Shown: piece by piece, positions 61,801 to 64,000 of the stretch | Numbering within the stretch: the first letter of the stretch is position 1 | Layout of the letters: each line of letters opens with the position of its first letter | From: Megalobrama amblycephala | Lineage: Eukaryota > Chordata > Actinopteri > Cypriniformes > Xenocyprididae | Direction of reading: 5' to 3' | Length of the DNA stretch: 64,000 bases | Assembly: GCF_018812025.1 (NCBI RefSeq) | Contig: NC_063052.1 | Location: 23,810,226 to 23,874,225 of the forward strand | Notes under the pieces: model-generated | Databases searched by the model: none | Seen by the model: only the letters and a program-made list of their open reading frames with translations | Told to the model about the DNA's origin: nothing | Program-made: the position numbers and the translations under genes

Positions 61801-62352
61801 ATTATTATCAATGTATTTTATGAAAACCATGAGACAATTTTTTGTGGATTCTTTAATGAATAGAACATTAAAAAACAGCATTCATTTAAAAAATAGAATT
61901 TGTTTTGCAACAAAGTAAAAGTCTTTACTTTCAATCAGTACTTACTTTTAATCAGTTTAATACATTCTTGCTGAATAAAAGTATGAATTGTTATTAAAGA
62001 AATCTTAATGGCCCCAGACTTTCGAAAGGAATTGTATCTGTGCTATATCGGATGAGGAATTTTACAGGCTTCAACTGTTGTATGACATTAGCTCATAATT
62101 GAATGATGATTAATGATCATAATCAATCAGAACAGTTTTAAAAAGTGTCCCACTTTAACAGATGTTTTAAGGAAAAGTCAAAAAATCAGACCCTCACAAG
62201 TTATTGAATGCAATTTTACAACAGGGTGTTTTAATTGATCAAGTCAGCAAAAACACTATAAAAATAGGTGATTATTATTAATATTATTTATAGAGATTTA
62301 TATGTATCCACTAATGCTTTAGCTAAACATTTTATTTTCTTTTACAGCTTGA

Positions 62353-62574
<222 letters not shown>

Positions 62575-62799
62575 TAGCACAAACAAAATGATGTTTTTCA
62601 TAGAGGAACATCTAATTTTCACCTACACAAAAACACAATCTAGAGTGTTATTGTCATATGTGTGTTTGAAAACCATTTTTAACAGTTTACATTGACTTTT
62701 TTCATACATCATTTCAAAGAAACAACTGTTTGTGTGTTAGGCAATCACACACTCCCTTTCCTCACTTTGAAACTGCTATGCATGTAGTAAATATTTCAG

Positions 62800-64000
62800 A
62801 AAACTTCTGGTGTTATCTGGTGTTATTGATGCTCGCAGAAAAGGGGACAGAGTCTTGTACAAACAGGCCAAATACACACTGGAAAAGGAGATCAGAGTGG
62901 CAAAGAGGAATTATTCTGATAAACTTCGGAATCAGTTCTCTTCTAATGACACAGCTTCAGTGTGGAAAGGTCTGAAAGACATTACCAACTACAAGACACC
63001 ATCCCCCAGCTCTGTGGAGAATCAACGACTGGCAGACGATCTGAATGGGTTTTATTGCAGGTTTGAAAAATCACCATTCACACCTCCATCAACCCCACTC
63101 TCCCCCACACCTGCAATTCAGTTCAGTGAAGATGACGTGCGCCAGGTCTTCAGAAAGAACAAGAGAAGAAAGGCACCAGGCCCAGACAGCGTTTCACCAG
63201 CCTGTCTGAAAACCTGCGCTGACCAGCTGGCCCCCATCTTCACACAGATCTTCAACAGATCACTGGAGCTGTGCGAAGTCCCCTCATGCTTCAAACGCTC
63301 CACCATCATCCCTGTCCCAAAGAAACCCAAAATTACTGGACTAAATGACTACAGACCTGTGCTCTAACGTCTGTGGCCATGAAGTCATTTGAAAGACTGG
63401 TTCTGGCTTTTCTGAAGGACATCACTGGACCCTTACTGGACCCCCTGCAGTTTGCTTACCGAGCAAACAGGTCTGTGGATGATGCAGTCAATATGGGACT
63501 GCATTATGTTCTCCAGCATCTGGACAGACCAGGGTCTTATGTGAGGATCCTGTTTGTGGACTTCAGCTCTGCTTTTAACACCATTGTCCCATCACTCCTC
63601 CAGCCTAAACTAACTCAGCTCTCCGTGCCCACCTCTGTCTGTCAGTGGATCACCAGCTTCCTGACAGACAGGCAGCAGCTAGTGAGGCTGGGGAAATTCT
63701 CATCCAGCACCCTCACCATCAGCACCGGCGCCCCTCAGGGCTGTGTGCTCTCCCCACTGCTCTTCTCCCTCTACACCAACGACTGCACCTCTGAAGACCC
63801 CTCTGTCAAGCTCCTGAAGTTTGCGGATGACACCACACTGATCGGCCTCATCCAGGACGGTGACGAGTCTGCTTACAGACTGGAGGTTGAACAGCTGGCT
63901 GTCTGGTGCAGTCTTAACAACCTGGAGCTCAACACGCTCAAGACAGTGGAGATGATCGTGGACTTCAGGAAAAACCCACCTGCTCTCCCCCCACTCACCA
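62800..64000 (+). mobile_element. 5'-truncated LINE with reverse transcriptase (CR1/L2-type)
   Basis: Non-LTR retrotransposon ORF2 segment that runs off the right edge. The first frame (to 63367) has RRKAPGPDSVSPACLKTCAD and AIQFSEDDVRQVF, the usual start of the reverse transcriptase domain. A one-base loss near 63360 then shifts the frame. It continues with FVDFSSAFNTIVPSLL, GAPQGCVLSPLLFSLYTND and the catalytic FADD (63820-63831). The apurinic endonuclease domain expected upstream is absent, so the copy is 5'-truncated and the shift makes it inactive. Lies in cpne4 intron sequence, sense orientation. The CR1/L2 assignment is from motif style only. Confidence 0.88.

Larger units (their letters stand above)
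60575..62035 (-). mobile_element. ACACTACC-type MITE split by a nested insertion
   Basis: Left part 60575-60765 has AAAGCCGATTTTTCAGCAGC and GTGTCACATGATCCTTCAGA; the right part from 61801 resumes with TCAATGTATTTTATGAAAAC and CTTGCTGAATAAAAGTATG and ends near CCAGACTTTCGAAAGG (62014-62029). The two parts join in the order seen in uninterrupted copies if the hAT MITE 60766-61800 is removed. Confidence 0.8.

Overview
The window looks like nuclear DNA of a ray-finned fish, most likely a cyprinid or close otophysan. The genes are split by GT-AG introns and match vertebrate families. Between them lies dense teleost-type repeat DNA: Tc1/mariner elements, TTAA-flanked and hAT-like MITEs, CR1/L2-type LINE pieces, tRNA-derived SINE pieces, and long (AT)n, (CA)n and poly(T) tracts. 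I see no bacterial, viral or CRISPR features.

Layout. (1) 1-2640, + strand: 3' end of a beta-catenin gene (last seven coding exons, a 3'UTR intron, polyA signal); its 5' part is off the left edge. (2) 2.7-29.6 kb: a gene desert full of repeats, including a tandem Tc1 dimer with a second Tc1 inside it (2785-5576), an inverted pair of TTAA MITEs (7.5-10.5 kb), palindromic elements and two LINE 3' remnants (19.2-20.2 and 22.6-23.4 kb). (3) 29.7-35.4 kb, + strand: two neighbouring MARVEL-domain genes, cmtm8 then cmtm7. (4) 36.5-55.8 kb, - strand: the complete dynein light intermediate chain gene dync1li1 (13 coding exons, 501 codons), convergent with cmtm7, its introns loaded with transposons. 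(5) 57-64 kb, + strand: a probable 5' exon and the first coding exon of copine-4 (cpne4), which runs off the right edge; a 5'-truncated LINE sits in its next intron.

The cmtm8-cmtm7-dync1li1 block matches the human 3p22.3 neighbourhood, minus CMTM6. It lies close to a beta-catenin gene, which in human is also on 3p but several Mb away, and to cpne4, which in human is on 3q. The genes do not form a functional unit. They act separately in adhesion/Wnt transcription (beta-catenin), membrane protein handling (CMTMs), microtubule transport (dynein LIC1) and calcium-dependent membrane binding (copine).

I found no wholly new coding system. The most interesting structures are transposon architecture: a DD36E Tc1 tandem dimer, a three-level nested insertion with a perfect 8-bp target duplication, a set of TTAA-ended elements that share subterminal sequence, and a T39 tract against a beta-catenin splice donor.
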